A model generated the notes under the pieces. It was given only the letters and a program-made list of their open reading frames with translations. It did not search any database and was not told the origin of the DNA. Of a stretch of 64,000 nt of DNA, positions 17,546 to 27,445 are shown in pieces. Both the position numbers and the translations under genes were made by a program. The stretch's first letter is position 1. The number at the start of each line of letters is the position of its first letter. The stretch is from Bacillota bacterium (GTDB lineage: Bacteria; Bacillota; Clostridia; Lachnospirales; Lachnospiraceae), in the NCBI GenBank assembly GCA_023392535.1, contig JAEVYY010000010.1:1-64000 (forward strand), in the 5' to 3' direction.

Positions 17546-19033
17546 ATGTATCAATTTATACTATTTGATTTGGATGGGACACTGACAGATCCCAAGATCG
17601 GCATTTGCACCTCGGTACAGTATGCATTGAGGGATGCTGGTATCATAGAAGAAAATCTAGATGTGCTGGAACCTTTTATAGGCCCTCCATTAAAAGATAG
17701 TTTTGTAGAGTTCTATCAGATGTCCGAGGAACAGGCAGGACAAGCAGTAAAGAAATATAGGGAACGTTTTGAAGTAACAGGTCTATATGAAAATGTGATA
17801 TATCCTGGGATTTCAGACCTGTTACGTGCATTAAAAATGGAGGGAATAAAAGTTGGGATTGCATCAAGTAAACCGACCGTTTTTGTAGAAAAAGTTTTGG
17901 TCCATTTTCACATCAGGGAATTCTTTGACGTTGTGGTGGGCAGTGAATTGGATGGAACACGTGGAAGAAAGGAAGAAGTCGTTTCGGAAGCATTAAAGCT
18001 ATTAGTACCTAATGAAAATGACGGGTATGACAAATGTGTCATGATAGGAGACAGACGGTTTGACGTGGAAGGAGCAAAAGCTCATAATCTTGAAAGCATC
18101 GGTGTCAGCTATGGATACGGTGGAAGAGAGGAATTGAGAACTGCGGGGGCGACCTATATTGTAGATACCGTTTCGGAACTTTGGGATCTTCTTTTGCCCG
18201 CTGAAAAGAATGGAATAAAAATGGAAAAGTTTTCTTTTCGCCGCTCCTTTTTAAAAGCATGGAAGATACTGTTTCCAATCGTACTATATTGGTTGATCAG
18301 CAATCTTGTTATTATTTTTGGAGTCGTTGCCATACAGTCGTATCTCCGATTAAAAGGGATTGCTATCGGAAGTCTTATGGCGGAATGGAGCGGGAAAATA
18401 TCTGTATATCTCAATACATTGGCAACGCTGATCGCAATCCCATTTCTATTTCAAATTTTTAAAAAAGGGATAGGAAAAAAAGAAAGAAGGCTTGTTTTTG
18501 GAAAGGAAAGTTCTATTCATGCTCTCTTGACTGCGATTCTGGGATTCAGTGCTGCTCTGGCTTGTAACATAGCATTATCTTATATCGATTTCAGTAATTT
18601 ATCGGATACCTATACCAAGGTCTCCCAAACACAATATTCCATCTCGGTTCCAATGGGAATTCTCGTATATGGAATAATCACTCCAATTGCAGAAGAATTA
18701 TTATTCAGAGGAATTGTTTTTAAAAGAATAGAGGACTATTATACGAAGACAATCGGTATTATCGTATCCGCACTCATTTTTGGCATGTATCATGGAAATC
18801 TAGTTCAGGGAATTTATGGTTTTTTATTGGGAGTATTCATTGCCTATTGTTACGTGCAGTTTAAACATATATTTTATCCGATACTATTTCATGGAACTGC
18901 TAATATCAGTGTTTTTATTATTACCCAGAATATGGCATTGCAAAAGATGGTAAACAGACCTTTAAATTGTTTGTTATTATCAACAATTTCAATTATTACG
19001 CTTATTCAAATTAGCAGAATGAAAAAAGACTAA
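17546..19033 (+). CDS. HAD phosphatase-CPBP membrane protease fusion
   Basis: A 495-residue two-domain protein. Residues 1-215 are a complete haloacid-dehalogenase phosphatase of the phosphoglycolate phosphatase type: motif I FDLDGTLTDP, motif II ASSKP, and motif IV MIGDRRFDVEGA. A Lys/Arg-rich linker leads to about eight membrane helices forming a CPBP (CAAX/Abi) metalloprotease domain with EELLFRG (about 381), FGMYHGN and FHGTAN, the conserved Glu-Glu-Arg and His residues. No stop or frameshift separates them. CPBP proteins cleave prenylated or membrane substrates or confer bacteriocin immunity. What a soluble phosphatase adds is unknown. GAAGGGGAA precedes the ATG. Confidence 0.85.
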   Translation: MYQFILFDLDGTLTDPKIGICTSVQYALRDAGIIEENLDVLEPFIGPPLKDSFVEFYQMSEEQAGQAVKKYRERFEVTGLYENVIYPGISDLLRALKMEGIKVGIASSKPTVFVEKVLVHFHIREFFDVVVGSELDGTRGRKEEVVSEALKLLVPNENDGYDKCVMIGDRRFDVEGAKAHNLESIGVSYGYGGREELRTAGATYIVDTVSELWDLLLPAEKNGIKMEKFSFRRSFLKAWKILFPIVLYWLISNLVIIFGVVAIQSYLRLKGIAIGSLMAEWSGKISVYLNTLATLIAIPFLFQIFKKGIGKKERRLVFGKESSIHALLTAILGFSAALACNIALSYIDFSNLSDTYTKVSQTQYSISVPMGILVYGIITPIAEELLFRGIVFKRIEDYYTKTIGIIVSALIFGMYHGNLVQGIYGFLLGVFIAYCYVQFKHIFYPILFHGTANISVFIITQNMALQKMVNRPLNCLLLSTISIITLIQISRMKKD

Positions 19034-19051
19034 TGAATTAGTCTTTTTTTT
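19022..19051 (+). terminator. Intrinsic terminator overlapping a stop codon
   Basis: AAAAGACTAAT pairs with ATTAGTCTTTT, continuing into a T8 run. The stop codon (19031-19033) of the HAD-CPBP gene lies within the left arm. Confidence 0.82.
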
Positions 19052-19166
19052 ATTCCCAAAATGTTCCAAAACTTAAATAAAAACAGAATAATAATTTAAA
19101 TATACTGCAAATAAAATAAAATATAATAAATTAACTAATAATCAGACAATTATAAGAAAAAAATTA

Positions 19167-19195
19167 TTTACAGTGTGAAAAAAATGATGTATTAT
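19167..19195 (+). promoter_or_regulatory. SigmaA-type promoter for gltBD
   Basis: TTTACA (19167-19172) and TATTAT (19190-19195) are 17 bases apart. The leader to the gltB start is about 115 bases, AT-rich and without a recognised riboswitch. The rest of the 19052-19315 gap holds nothing else I can identify. Confidence 0.6.
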
Positions 19196-19315
19196 ATTAG
19201 CAATCGTAAAAATGTGACAGTACAGATTTGCGGAAATATAGAAACAAATTAATTTTTCAGAGTAAGAGGTAGATTTGTTTTGTAAGTTTCGATGAGAAAG
19301 GAAGGGTTAGAGAAC

Positions 19316-22300
19316 ATGTTTGATTCACGACTAAATGTTCCAAAAGCTACTTTGTACCGACCAGAGTTTGAACATGATAACTGTGGAATTGGTGCTTGTG
19401 TTAATATTAAGGGAATTAAGACAAGAAAGACGGTAGAGAACGCACTGAAGATTGTAGAGAATCTGGAACATAGAGCTGGAAAAGATGCGGAAGGCAAGAC
19501 AGGGGATGGTGTTGGAATCCTATTACAGATTTCGCATACATTTTTTACAAAAGTCACCCGTTCACTTGGTATTTCGATAGGCGGTGAGAGAGAATATGGT
19601 ATTGGAATGCTCTTTCTTCCACAAGACGAACTGAAACGTAATCAGTCTAAAAAAATGTTTGAGATCATTGTAGAGAAAGAAGGACTGGAATTTTTAGGAT
19701 GGCGTGAAGTTCCTACGGTGCCATCTGTATTAGGCCATAAAGCGGTGGAATGTATGCCGTTCATTATGCAGGCATTTATTAAGAAGCCCAAAAATGTGGA
19801 AAAGGGTTTGGCTTTTGACCGCAAGCTTTATATTGTTCGTCGTGTATATGAACAATCCGTTGATAATACGTATGTGGTATCACTTTCCAGCAGGACAATT
19901 GTATATAAGGGAATGTTTTTGGTAGGTCAGCTTCGTACTTTTTTTGAGGATTTACAAAGTTCGGAATATGATTCTGCGATTGCAATCGTGCATTCACGTT
20001 TTTCCACGAACACGAATCCAAGCTGGGAAAGGGCACATCCAAACCGGTTCATCGTACATAACGGTGAGATCAATACGATTCGTGGTAACGCAGATAAAAT
20101 GTTAGCACGGGAAGAGACCATGGAATCAGAGCACCTGCACGGTGAATTGCATAAGGTGCTTCCGGTTATTAATGCAGCGGGTTCCGATTCTGCGATGCTT
20201 GATAATACACTTGAATTTCTGGTAATGAGCGGCATGGAATTACCGTTGGCTGTTATGATTACAATTCCTGAGCCATGGGCAAATAATAAGACAATGAACC
20301 AGACGAAGAGAGATTTTTATCAATATTATGCGACCATGATGGAGCCATGGGATGGTCCGGCTTCTATTCTTTTCAGTGATGGAGATATGATGGGGGCTGT
20401 GCTGGACCGGAACGGACTTCGACCTTCCAGATATTATATAACGAGTGATGATCAGGTCATTCTCTCATCAGAAGTAGGTGTCCTTGATATTGACCCAACT
20501 ATGATAATAAAAAAAGAAAGATTGCGTCCGGGCAAAATGTTATTGATCGATACGGTTAAAGGTACCGTTGTAGATGATGAACATTTAAAATCTGCTTATG
20601 CAGGAAGACAGCCTTATGGGGAATGGCTGGACAACAATCTGGTAGCTCTCAAAAGTCTTAAAATTCCAAATCAGAGGGTACCGGAATTTTCATATAAAGA
20701 AAGACAGAGAATGCAAAAAGCATTTGGATATACCTATGAAGAATTGAAAACATCTATTTTACCGATGGCAATGACGGGATCGGAGGCGATTGCAGCAATG
20801 GGTGTTGATACCCCGATACCAATATTGTCCAAGACACATCATCCGCTGTTCCACTATTTTAAGCAGTTGTTCGCGCAGGTAACGAACCCGCCGATTGACG
20901 CCATCCGTGAGGAAGTAGTTACTTCAACAAGCGTATATATTGGAACGGATGGGAATTTATTGGAAGAAACCGCAAAAAATTGCAATGTTTTGAAGGTAAA
21001 CAACCCTATTCTGACCAATACCGATCTTATGAAGATCAAGAGCATGAAGGCGGAAGGATTTACGGTCGAAGTAGTTCCCATTACGTATTACAAGAATACG
21101 AGTCTTGAACGTGCGATCGAAAGACTATTTGTGGAAGTGGACAGAGCATACCGGGATGGCGCAAATATTTTGATCTTATCAGATCGTGGGGTTGATGAGA
21201 ACCACGTGGCAATCCCCTCTCTGCTGGCGGTTTCTGCGCTTCAGCAACATTTAGTTAAGACGAAAAAAAGAACCAGCGTGGCGATGATCCTGGAGTCTGC
21301 AGAGCCAAGAGAAGTGCATCATTTTGCCACCTTACTGGGATATGGTGCCTGCGCCATAAACCCATATCTGGCACAGGAATCTATTAAGGAATTGATTGAT
21401 AACAGGATGCTTGATAAAGATTACTATGCAGCGGTAGACGATTATAACAATGCCATTTTACATGGAATCGTTAAGATTGCTTCAAAGATGGGAATCTCAA
21501 CGATTCAGTCCTATCAGGGCTCGCAGATTTTTGAAGCAATTGGCATTAACTATGATGTTGTCCAGAAATATTTTACGGATACGGTCTGTCGAGTAGGCGG
21601 TTTGTCTCTTTTAGATATTGAAAAACAGGTGGATGAACTTCACTCAAAAGCGTTCGATCCACTAGGGTTAGAGACAGATTTGACTCTGGATAATCCTGGC
21701 AGACATAAAATGAGGAGCGGAGCCGAGGAGCATCTGTATAATCCGGCGACGATTCATCTATTACAAGAATCTACCAAGAGAAATGATTATGAAATGTTTA
21801 AACAATATACGTCATTGGTAAATGATGAGGAATCCATCAAGAACCTGAGAGGGCTTATGGACTTTAAATATCCCAAAAAGGGGGTACCAATCGAAGAGGT
21901 AGAAAGCATAGAATCCATTGTGACCAGATTTAAGACAGGAGCGATGTCATATGGTTCCATTTCGAAAGAAGCACATGAGACATTGGCAATTGCCATGAAT
22001 CAACTCCATGGCAAATCCAATAGTGGTGAGGGTGGAGAAGATTTGGAACGATTACAGACGGGAAAAGATGGAATCAACAAGTGTTCTGCGATCAAGCAGG
22101 TGGCTTCCGGTCGTTTTGGCGTTACGAGCAGATACTTGGTCAGTGCGAAGGAAATCCAGATTAAGATGGCACAAGGAGCGAAACCTGGTGAAGGTGGGCA
22201 TCTTCCGGGTGGTAAAGTGTATCCATGGGTTGCGAAAACAAGACATTCAACACCTGGTGTCGGTCTGATATCACCACCACCGCATCATGATATTTATTCC

Positions 22301-23863
22301 ATTGAAGATCTTGCACAGTTGATTTATGATTTGAAGAATTCGAATAAAGAGGCAAGAATCTCGGTGAAATTAGTATCAGAGGCAGGGGTAGGTACGGTAG
22401 CGGCCGGCGTGGCGAAGGCGGGCGCACAGGTCATTTTGGTGTCGGGATATGATGGCGGCACCGGTGCAGCAAGCAGAAGTTCGATCCATAATGCCGGACT
22501 TCCTTGGGAGCTGGGGCTTGCAGAGACCCATCAGACACTTATTATGAATGATCTTCGTAATAAGGTACGGATAGAAACGGACGGTAAATTAATGAGCGGC
22601 AGAGATGTCGCAATTGCGGCCCTGCTTGGAGCTGAAGAATTTGGATTTGCAACGGCGCCATTAGTTACTATGGGATGTATTATGATGCGCGTCTGTAATT
22701 TGGATACCTGTCCGGTAGGTGTTGCGACACAAAATCCTGAACTTCGTAAGAGATTCAAGGGAAAACCAGAATATATCATCCATTTCATGCAGTTCATTGC
22801 ACAGGAATTAAGAGAGTATATGGCAAAATTAGGCGTACGTACCGTTGATGAATTAGTGGGAAGAACAGATCTTCTTACGGTAAAAGAGGAATTAGGAACG
22901 GAACGCTTAAAAATTGATTTGAAGAATATCTTAAATAATCCTTATGTGGGAATGAAAGAAAAAGTAATCTTTGATCCTAAACAAATATATGATTTCCAAT
23001 TGGAGAAGACATTGGATGAAAAAGTTCTGCTAAAACAGCTTGAGAAGGCGATGGATCAAAAACAAAAGAGAAGTATTGAAGTGGATGTTAAGAATACGGA
23101 CAGAGCATTTGGAACTATTCTGGGTTCTGAGATTACGAGGCGTTTTTACGATACTTTGGAGGAGGATACCTACCGTGTGCTTTGTAATGGAGCTGGAGGA
23201 CAGAGTTTTGGAGCATTCATTCCGAAGGGGCTGACCTTGGAACTTGTGGGGGACAGTAATGATTATTTTGGAAAAGGTTTATCTGGAGGTAAATTAATCG
23301 TCTATCCGCCAACAGGAAGTAAGTTCAAGCAGGATGAAAATATTATCATTGGTAATGTTGCTTTTTATGGTGCAACCAGTGGAAAGGCATATATCAATGG
23401 TGTGGCAGGAGAACGTTTCTGTGTTCGTAACTCGGGTGTGCATACAGTTGTCGAAGGCGTCGGTGATCACGGTTGCGAATATATGACTGGTGGCAGAGTA
23501 GTGATACTGGGAGCTATTGGTAAGAATTTTGCAGCTGGTATGAGTGGTGGTATCGCTTATGTACTGGATGAAAACAACGATCTATATACAAAAGTAAATA
23601 AGGAGATGGTATCATCCTGCGAAATAACCTCTAAGTATGATGTAATCGAATTAAAGGATATGATTAAAGAACATGTGGCATATACGAATTCGGAAAAGGG
23701 TAAAGAAATTTTAAACAATTTTGGAGATTATTTACCGAAATTCAAAAAGATTATTCCACATGATTATGAAAGAATGTTAAAAGCAATCGTTCAAATGGAA
23801 GAAAAAGGATTAAGTGCAGAACAGGCACAAATTGAAGCGTTCTATGCGAATAGGAATCACTAA
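19316..23863 (+). CDS. gltB: Glutamate synthase (NADPH) large subunit
   Basis: Makes two glutamates from glutamine and 2-oxoglutarate together with GltD. The 1515-residue protein has a class-II glutaminase domain whose mature N-terminal Cys is residue 23 (HDN-CGIGACVN, propeptide before it), with HSRFSTNT and VHNGEINT; a central domain; an FMN/synthase domain with GEGGEDLERL, PGEGGHLPG and VSGYDGGTGAA; a 3Fe-4S Cys set CIMMRVCNLDTC; and a C-terminal glycine-rich beta-helix (GDHGCEYMTGGR). An in-frame ATG at 19292 lacks a ribosome site, whereas GGAAGGG precedes 19316. gltD follows 26 bases later. Confidence 0.97.
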   Translation: MFDSRLNVPKATLYRPEFEHDNCGIGACVNIKGIKTRKTVENALKIVENLEHRAGKDAEGKTGDGVGILLQISHTFFTKVTRSLGISIGGEREYGIGMLFLPQDELKRNQSKKMFEIIVEKEGLEFLGWREVPTVPSVLGHKAVECMPFIMQAFIKKPKNVEKGLAFDRKLYIVRRVYEQSVDNTYVVSLSSRTIVYKGMFLVGQLRTFFEDLQSSEYDSAIAIVHSRFSTNTNPSWERAHPNRFIVHNGEINTIRGNADKMLAREETMESEHLHGELHKVLPVINAAGSDSAMLDNTLEFLVMSGMELPLAVMITIPEPWANNKTMNQTKRDFYQYYATMMEPWDGPASILFSDGDMMGAVLDRNGLRPSRYYITSDDQVILSSEVGVLDIDPTMIIKKERLRPGKMLLIDTVKGTVVDDEHLKSAYAGRQPYGEWLDNNLVALKSLKIPNQRVPEFSYKERQRMQKAFGYTYEELKTSILPMAMTGSEAIAAMGVDTPIPILSKTHHPLFHYFKQLFAQVTNPPIDAIREEVVTSTSVYIGTDGNLLEETAKNCNVLKVNNPILTNTDLMKIKSMKAEGFTVEVVPITYYKNTSLERAIERLFVEVDRAYRDGANILILSDRGVDENHVAIPSLLAVSALQQHLVKTKKRTSVAMILESAEPREVHHFATLLGYGACAINPYLAQESIKELIDNRMLDKDYYAAVDDYNNAILHGIVKIASKMGISTIQSYQGSQIFEAIGINYDVVQKYFTDTVCRVGGLSLLDIEKQVDELHSKAFDPLGLETDLTLDNPGRHKMRSGAEEHLYNPATIHLLQESTKRNDYEMFKQYTSLVNDEESIKNLRGLMDFKYPKKGVPIEEVESIESIVTRFKTGAMSYGSISKEAHETLAIAMNQLHGKSNSGEGGEDLERLQTGKDGINKCSAIKQVASGRFGVTSRYLVSAKEIQIKMAQGAKPGEGGHLPGGKVYPWVAKTRHSTPGVGLISPPPHHDIYSIEDLAQLIYDLKNSNKEARISVKLVSEAGVGTVAAGVAKAGAQVILVSGYDGGTGAASRSSIHNAGLPWELGLAETHQTLIMNDLRNKVRIETDGKLMSGRDVAIAALLGAEEFGFATAPLVTMGCIMMRVCNLDTCPVGVATQNPELRKRFKGKPEYIIHFMQFIAQELREYMAKLGVRTVDELVGRTDLLTVKEELGTERLKIDLKNILNNPYVGMKEKVIFDPKQIYDFQLEKTLDEKVLLKQLEKAMDQKQKRSIEVDVKNTDRAFGTILGSEITRRFYDTLEEDTYRVLCNGAGGQSFGAFIPKGLTLELVGDSNDYFGKGLSGGKLIVYPPTGSKFKQDENIIIGNVAFYGATSGKAYINGVAGERFCVRNSGVHTVVEGVGDHGCEYMTGGRVVILGAIGKNFAAGMSGGIAYVLDENNDLYTKVNKEMVSSCEITSKYDVIELKDMIKEHVAYTNSEKGKEILNNFGDYLPKFKKIIPHDYERMLKAIVQMEEKGLSAEQAQIEAFYANRNH

Positions 23864-23889
23864 TCGGGATAGAAGGAAAGGAGAAAAAA

Positions 23890-25383
23890 ATGGGAAAACC
23901 TACAGGTTTTTTGGAATATGATAGAAAAGTATCTGTATCAGAAGAGCCAAAGAAAAGAATCAAACATTTTAATGAATTTCATACACATCTTCCAATGGAA
24001 GAACAAAAATTACAGGGAGCACGTTGTATGGAGTGTGGCGTTCCATTTTGCCAGTCAGGGCTAATGATCGGTGGTATGACATCTGGTTGCCCTCTTCACA
24101 ATCTGATTCCGGAGTGGAATGATCTTGTATACACAGGAAATATGCAACAGGCCTTTAATCGCCTGAAAAAAACAAATAATTTTCCCGAATTTACAGCAAG
24201 AGTCTGCCCTGCCTTATGTGAGGAAGCATGTACCTGCGGAATGGAGGGCGATCCGGTATCTACCAAAGAAAATGAATATGCGATTATTGAGCATGCATAT
24301 GAAATGGGATATGCCAAAGCGAATCCACCTAAGGTAAGAACTGGTAAGAAAGTGGCCGTTGTAGGGAGTGGTCCTTCCGGACTTGCAACAGCGGATCAGT
24401 TGAATCGCAGAGGGCATTCTGTAACGGTATATGAGAGAAGTGACCGTGTCGGCGGTCTTCTTATGTATGGCATTCCAAATATGAAACTGGAAAAACATAT
24501 CATAGAAAGAAAAATAGGTATTATGAAAGAGGAGGGCATTTCTTTCATAACCAATACAGATGTCGGAAAAGATCTAAAGGCGAAAGATCTATTACAGCAC
24601 TATGATAAAATTGTTTTGGCGTGTGGCTCTTCGAACCCGAGGGATATTAACGCTCCCGGACGCGATGCCAAAGGAATCTATTTTGCGGTAGATTTTCTGA
24701 AACAAGTAACGAAAAGCTTATTGGATACGAAATTTGATGACGGAAAATATGTATCGACTAAAAACAAGAATGTTATTATTATTGGAGGCGGTGATACCGG
24801 TAATGACTGTGTTGGGACGTCCATCCGACTGGGTGCAAAGAGCGTGACACAGATAGAAATGATGCCAAAGGCACCAGATAAAAGAGCGCAGAATAATCCG
24901 TGGCCCGAATGGCCAAAAATCTGTAAGACAGATTATGGTCAGGAAGAAGCAATCGCAGTATTTGGTCATGATCCAAGAATTTATGAATCCACGGTTAAAG
25001 AATTTATAAAAGACAAAAACGGAGCTTTAAAAGCAGTTAAAGTCGTTCAGCTCGAATGGGAAAAGGATCTGGAGACAGGGCGCATGAATAGGAAAGAACG
25101 TGCCGGAAGCGAGAGCGTATTGGATGCAGATATCGTTCTGATTGCAGCTGGTTTTCTTGGTTCTCAAAAATACGTGACAGATGCATTTCGTGTGAATGTC
25201 GATCAACGTACCAATGTAGAGACAGGTAAGGGAGATTATAAAACATCTGTGGAAAATATATTTGTTGCAGGAGATATGCGAAGAGGACAGTCATTAGTCG
25301 TATGGGCGATTCGCGAAGGAATAGAAGCTGCGAAAGTAGTGGATGAAAGCCTGATGGGATATACCAACCTTACTGTTCAATAA
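23890..25383 (+). CDS. gltD: Glutamate synthase (NADPH) small subunit
   Basis: Supplies electrons from NADPH to GltB through FAD and two iron-sulfur clusters. The 497-residue protein has N-terminal Cys motifs RCMECGVPFC and SGCPLHN, then VCPALCEEACTCG, an FAD-binding VAVVGSGPSGLATADQL (about 150), and a nucleotide-binding VIIIGGGDTGNDC (about 295), ending in FVAGDMRRGQSLVVWAI. Length is normal for the family. GGAAAGGAG sits before the ATG. It closes the gltBD operon at a strong terminator. Confidence 0.97.
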   Translation: MGKPTGFLEYDRKVSVSEEPKKRIKHFNEFHTHLPMEEQKLQGARCMECGVPFCQSGLMIGGMTSGCPLHNLIPEWNDLVYTGNMQQAFNRLKKTNNFPEFTARVCPALCEEACTCGMEGDPVSTKENEYAIIEHAYEMGYAKANPPKVRTGKKVAVVGSGPSGLATADQLNRRGHSVTVYERSDRVGGLLMYGIPNMKLEKHIIERKIGIMKEEGISFITNTDVGKDLKAKDLLQHYDKIVLACGSSNPRDINAPGRDAKGIYFAVDFLKQVTKSLLDTKFDDGKYVSTKNKNVIIIGGGDTGNDCVGTSIRLGAKSVTQIEMMPKAPDKRAQNNPWPEWPKICKTDYGQEEAIAVFGHDPRIYESTVKEFIKDKNGALKAVKVVQLEWEKDLETGRMNRKERAGSESVLDADIVLIAAGFLGSQKYVTDAFRVNVDQRTNVETGKGDYKTSVENIFVAGDMRRGQSLVVWAIREGIEAAKVVDESLMGYTNLTVQ

Positions 25384-25438
25384 AAGAGTAGCTTTAGTTG
25401 AAAATCATAAAAGAAAATGTTACAGTAGATATAACTTA

Positions 25439-25475
25439 AAAAGCTCAAGACACCTAGGCGAGGTCTTGAGCTTTT
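25439..25475 (+). terminator. Intrinsic terminator after gltD
   Basis: AAAAGCTCAAGAC (25439-25451) and GTCTTGAGCTTTT (25463-25475) form a 13-bp perfect stem with an 11-base loop; the T run is contained in the right arm. Confidence 0.85.
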
Positions 25476-25512
25476 CTAGAATCATTACGTTGTGCGAAGG
25501 ATGGATTAAAAT

Positions 25513-26790
25513 TTGAAGAACAGAAAGAAACTGTATGATAATTATCTACAAATATTAAAAGAAGAACTAGTACCTGCTATGGGTTGTACAGAACCAATTG
25601 CTATCGCTTATTGTGCTGCAAAAGCAAGAGATGTATTAGGGCAAATGCCGAATCGTGTAAAAATTGAGGTAAGTGGTAACATTATAAAAAATGTCAAGAG
25701 TGTTGTGGTACCAAATACGGATGGGAGAAAAGGAATTGAAACATCTGTTGCTATTGGAATTACGGGAGGAGATGCGACAAAGGCATTGGAAGTCATCGCG
25801 AATGTGGATGAAGTTTCCAAAACAGCCATGGTGATTTTCCTTGAAAGTACTGAAATCACCGTATCCCCTTTAGAAACCAAAGAACAATTAGATATTAGGA
25901 TTACGGTATATGCGGGAGAACATTATGCAAAAGTACGTATTTGCGGATTCCATACCAATATTGCATTGGTGGAAAAAGATGGCGAAGTATTATATCAGTC
26001 CGGAGATGTATTAGCGACAAAATTATCCCTAACTGACCGAAGTCTTTTGGATATGGAACATATCTATCAATTTGCGAATGATGTAAATATTGCAGATGTC
26101 AAAGAACTATTAGACAGGCAAATTGTATGTAATATGGCAATTGCAGAAGAAGGAATCAAAAATAATTATGGAGCAAATGTTGGGAGTGTATTATTGGCGG
26201 CCTATGGAAATGATGTAAAGATTCGAGCAAAGGCAATGGCGGCAGCCGGATCGGATGCTAGAATGAGTGGTTGTGAATTGCCTGTTATTATTAATTCGGG
26301 AAGCGGTAATCAGGGTATGACAGCTTCCATTCCCGTCATTGTATATGCGGAGGAATTAAAAGTAAGTACAGAATCCTTATACCGGGCGTTGGTCTTATCC
26401 AACCTTGTTACCATACATCAGAAGACAGGAATTGGACGAATGTCGGCTTATTGTGGAGCTATCAGTGCAGGCTGTGGTGCGGGTACTGGAATTGCTTATC
26501 TGCTTGATGGAAGTTATCAGGCAATTATACATACGCTTGTAAATGCAGTAGCAATTGTTTCGGGAATTGTGTGTGATGGGGCTAAGCCATCCTGTGCAGG
26601 GAAAATAGAAGCAGCAGTGAATGCAGGAATATTAGGTTATTATATGTATAAAGAGGGACAGGAATTTAAGGGGGGAGACGGTTTGGTCTCAAAGGGAGTT
26701 GAAAATACGATACAGAATATCAGCAGACTTGGCAAGATAGGTATGAAGGAGACTGATAAAGAAATTATCCGAATCATGACAAATTGTTAG
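25513..26790 (+). CDS. L-cysteine desulfidase / serine dehydratase-alpha family
   Basis: The 425-residue protein belongs to the UPF0597 (YhaM/CyuA) family related to L-serine dehydratase alpha chains. Visible marks are AMGCTEPIAIAYCAAKA near the N-terminus, SGSGNQGMTAS (about 260), CGAISAGCGAGTGIAYLLDG and VCDGAKPSCAGKIEAAV (about 350), where conserved Cys residues bind a 4Fe-4S cluster. Such enzymes release sulfide and ammonia from L-cysteine to give pyruvate, in anaerobes. It starts at TTG (25513), with AAGGATGG about 9 bases upstream and no ATG in reach. It is a stand-alone gene after the gltBD terminator. Confidence 0.87.
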   Translation: MKNRKKLYDNYLQILKEELVPAMGCTEPIAIAYCAAKARDVLGQMPNRVKIEVSGNIIKNVKSVVVPNTDGRKGIETSVAIGITGGDATKALEVIANVDEVSKTAMVIFLESTEITVSPLETKEQLDIRITVYAGEHYAKVRICGFHTNIALVEKDGEVLYQSGDVLATKLSLTDRSLLDMEHIYQFANDVNIADVKELLDRQIVCNMAIAEEGIKNNYGANVGSVLLAAYGNDVKIRAKAMAAAGSDARMSGCELPVIINSGSGNQGMTASIPVIVYAEELKVSTESLYRALVLSNLVTIHQKTGIGRMSAYCGAISAGCGAGTGIAYLLDGSYQAIIHTLVNAVAIVSGIVCDGAKPSCAGKIEAAVNAGILGYYMYKEGQEFKGGDGLVSKGVENTIQNISRLGKIGMKETDKEIIRIMTNC

Positions 26791-26953
26791 GCGAGATTTG
26801 TATTAACAATGGGGGTAATGCCCAAAAAGACCATCATATATAGGGGAAAAAATGAATAATTCATAGAAAATTGATAGGAATAGAAAAAAATAGTTGCTAT
26901 TCGACGGAACATGTTAGAAAATGTTTCTATAAAAAGTATAAGGAGAGATACCT

Positions 26954-27346
26954 ATGTTTGAGATGAAAAAAGAATACTATCTGGGAGTGGATGAAATTGA
27001 TCAGCAACACAAAAGGCTCTTTGAAATTGCAGAGTCTGCTTATAATCTACTGAATGATGAATTTGTACCTGACAAATTTGACTATATCAATTCCATTCTG
27101 CAAGAATTAAAAAATTATACCATATTTCATTTTCAAGATGAAGAGAAATATATGGAAAGTATCAATTACAAAAAGCTTTTTTCACATAAAATTGAGCACC
27201 AGGAATTTATTGAAAGGCTAAACCAAATTGAACTGAATGAATTTGAGGAAAATCAAGATAAAGCACTCCTTGCTATCTTAAATTTCTTAAATGACTGGCT
27301 TGTGAATCATATTCTTTATACGGATAAGAAATATACACAGCAATGA
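26954..27346 (+). CDS. Bacteriohemerythrin
   Basis: A 130-residue four-helix O2-binding protein with a di-iron centre. The expected ligands can be picked out: VDEIDQQHKRLF (His of helix A), FHFQDEEKYM (HxxxE), HKIEHQEF (HxxxH), and WLVNHILYTDKKY (HxxxxD). In anaerobes such proteins bind or deliver O2, and can protect oxygen-sensitive enzymes; the gene ahead of a radical-SAM protein may reflect this but the link is only position. AAGGAGAG precedes the ATG. The 160 bases upstream hold no promoter I can support. Confidence 0.92.
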   Translation: MFEMKKEYYLGVDEIDQQHKRLFEIAESAYNLLNDEFVPDKFDYINSILQELKNYTIFHFQDEEKYMESINYKKLFSHKIEHQEFIERLNQIELNEFEENQDKALLAILNFLNDWLVNHILYTDKKYTQQ

Positions 27347-27368
27347 AGTTGGCGAAGTAATAAAATAC

Positions 27369-27411
27369 TTGACAGAACATTTGTTTGATTTTATAATAGA
27401 ACAAATGTTCT
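27369..27411 (+). promoter_or_regulatory. Promoter embraced by two LexA-type boxes
   Basis: TTGACA (27369-27374) and TATAAT (27392-27397) are 17 bases apart. GAACATTTGTTT (27375-27386) fills the spacer next to the -35, and GAACAAATGTTC (27399-27410) covers the start site. Both fit the clostridial LexA consensus GAAC-N4-GTTY; the second is a full palindrome. Together they also form a 13-bp inverted repeat, so a hairpin reading is possible but there is no T tract. LexA binding here would block RNA polymerase. Confidence 0.85.
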
Positions 27412-27445
27412 GTTATTTTAATTTATCAATTATTGGAGAATGTAT

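Noticed and set aside
22161..22427. 88-codon frame opposite gltB
   Set aside because: It overlaps the conserved synthase domain of gltB and has Pro/Ser-rich composition typical of antisense shadows.
26890..26935. LexA box ahead of the hemerythrin gene
   Set aside because: GAACATGTT has the wrong spacing for GAAC-N4-GTTY and no promoter overlaps it.
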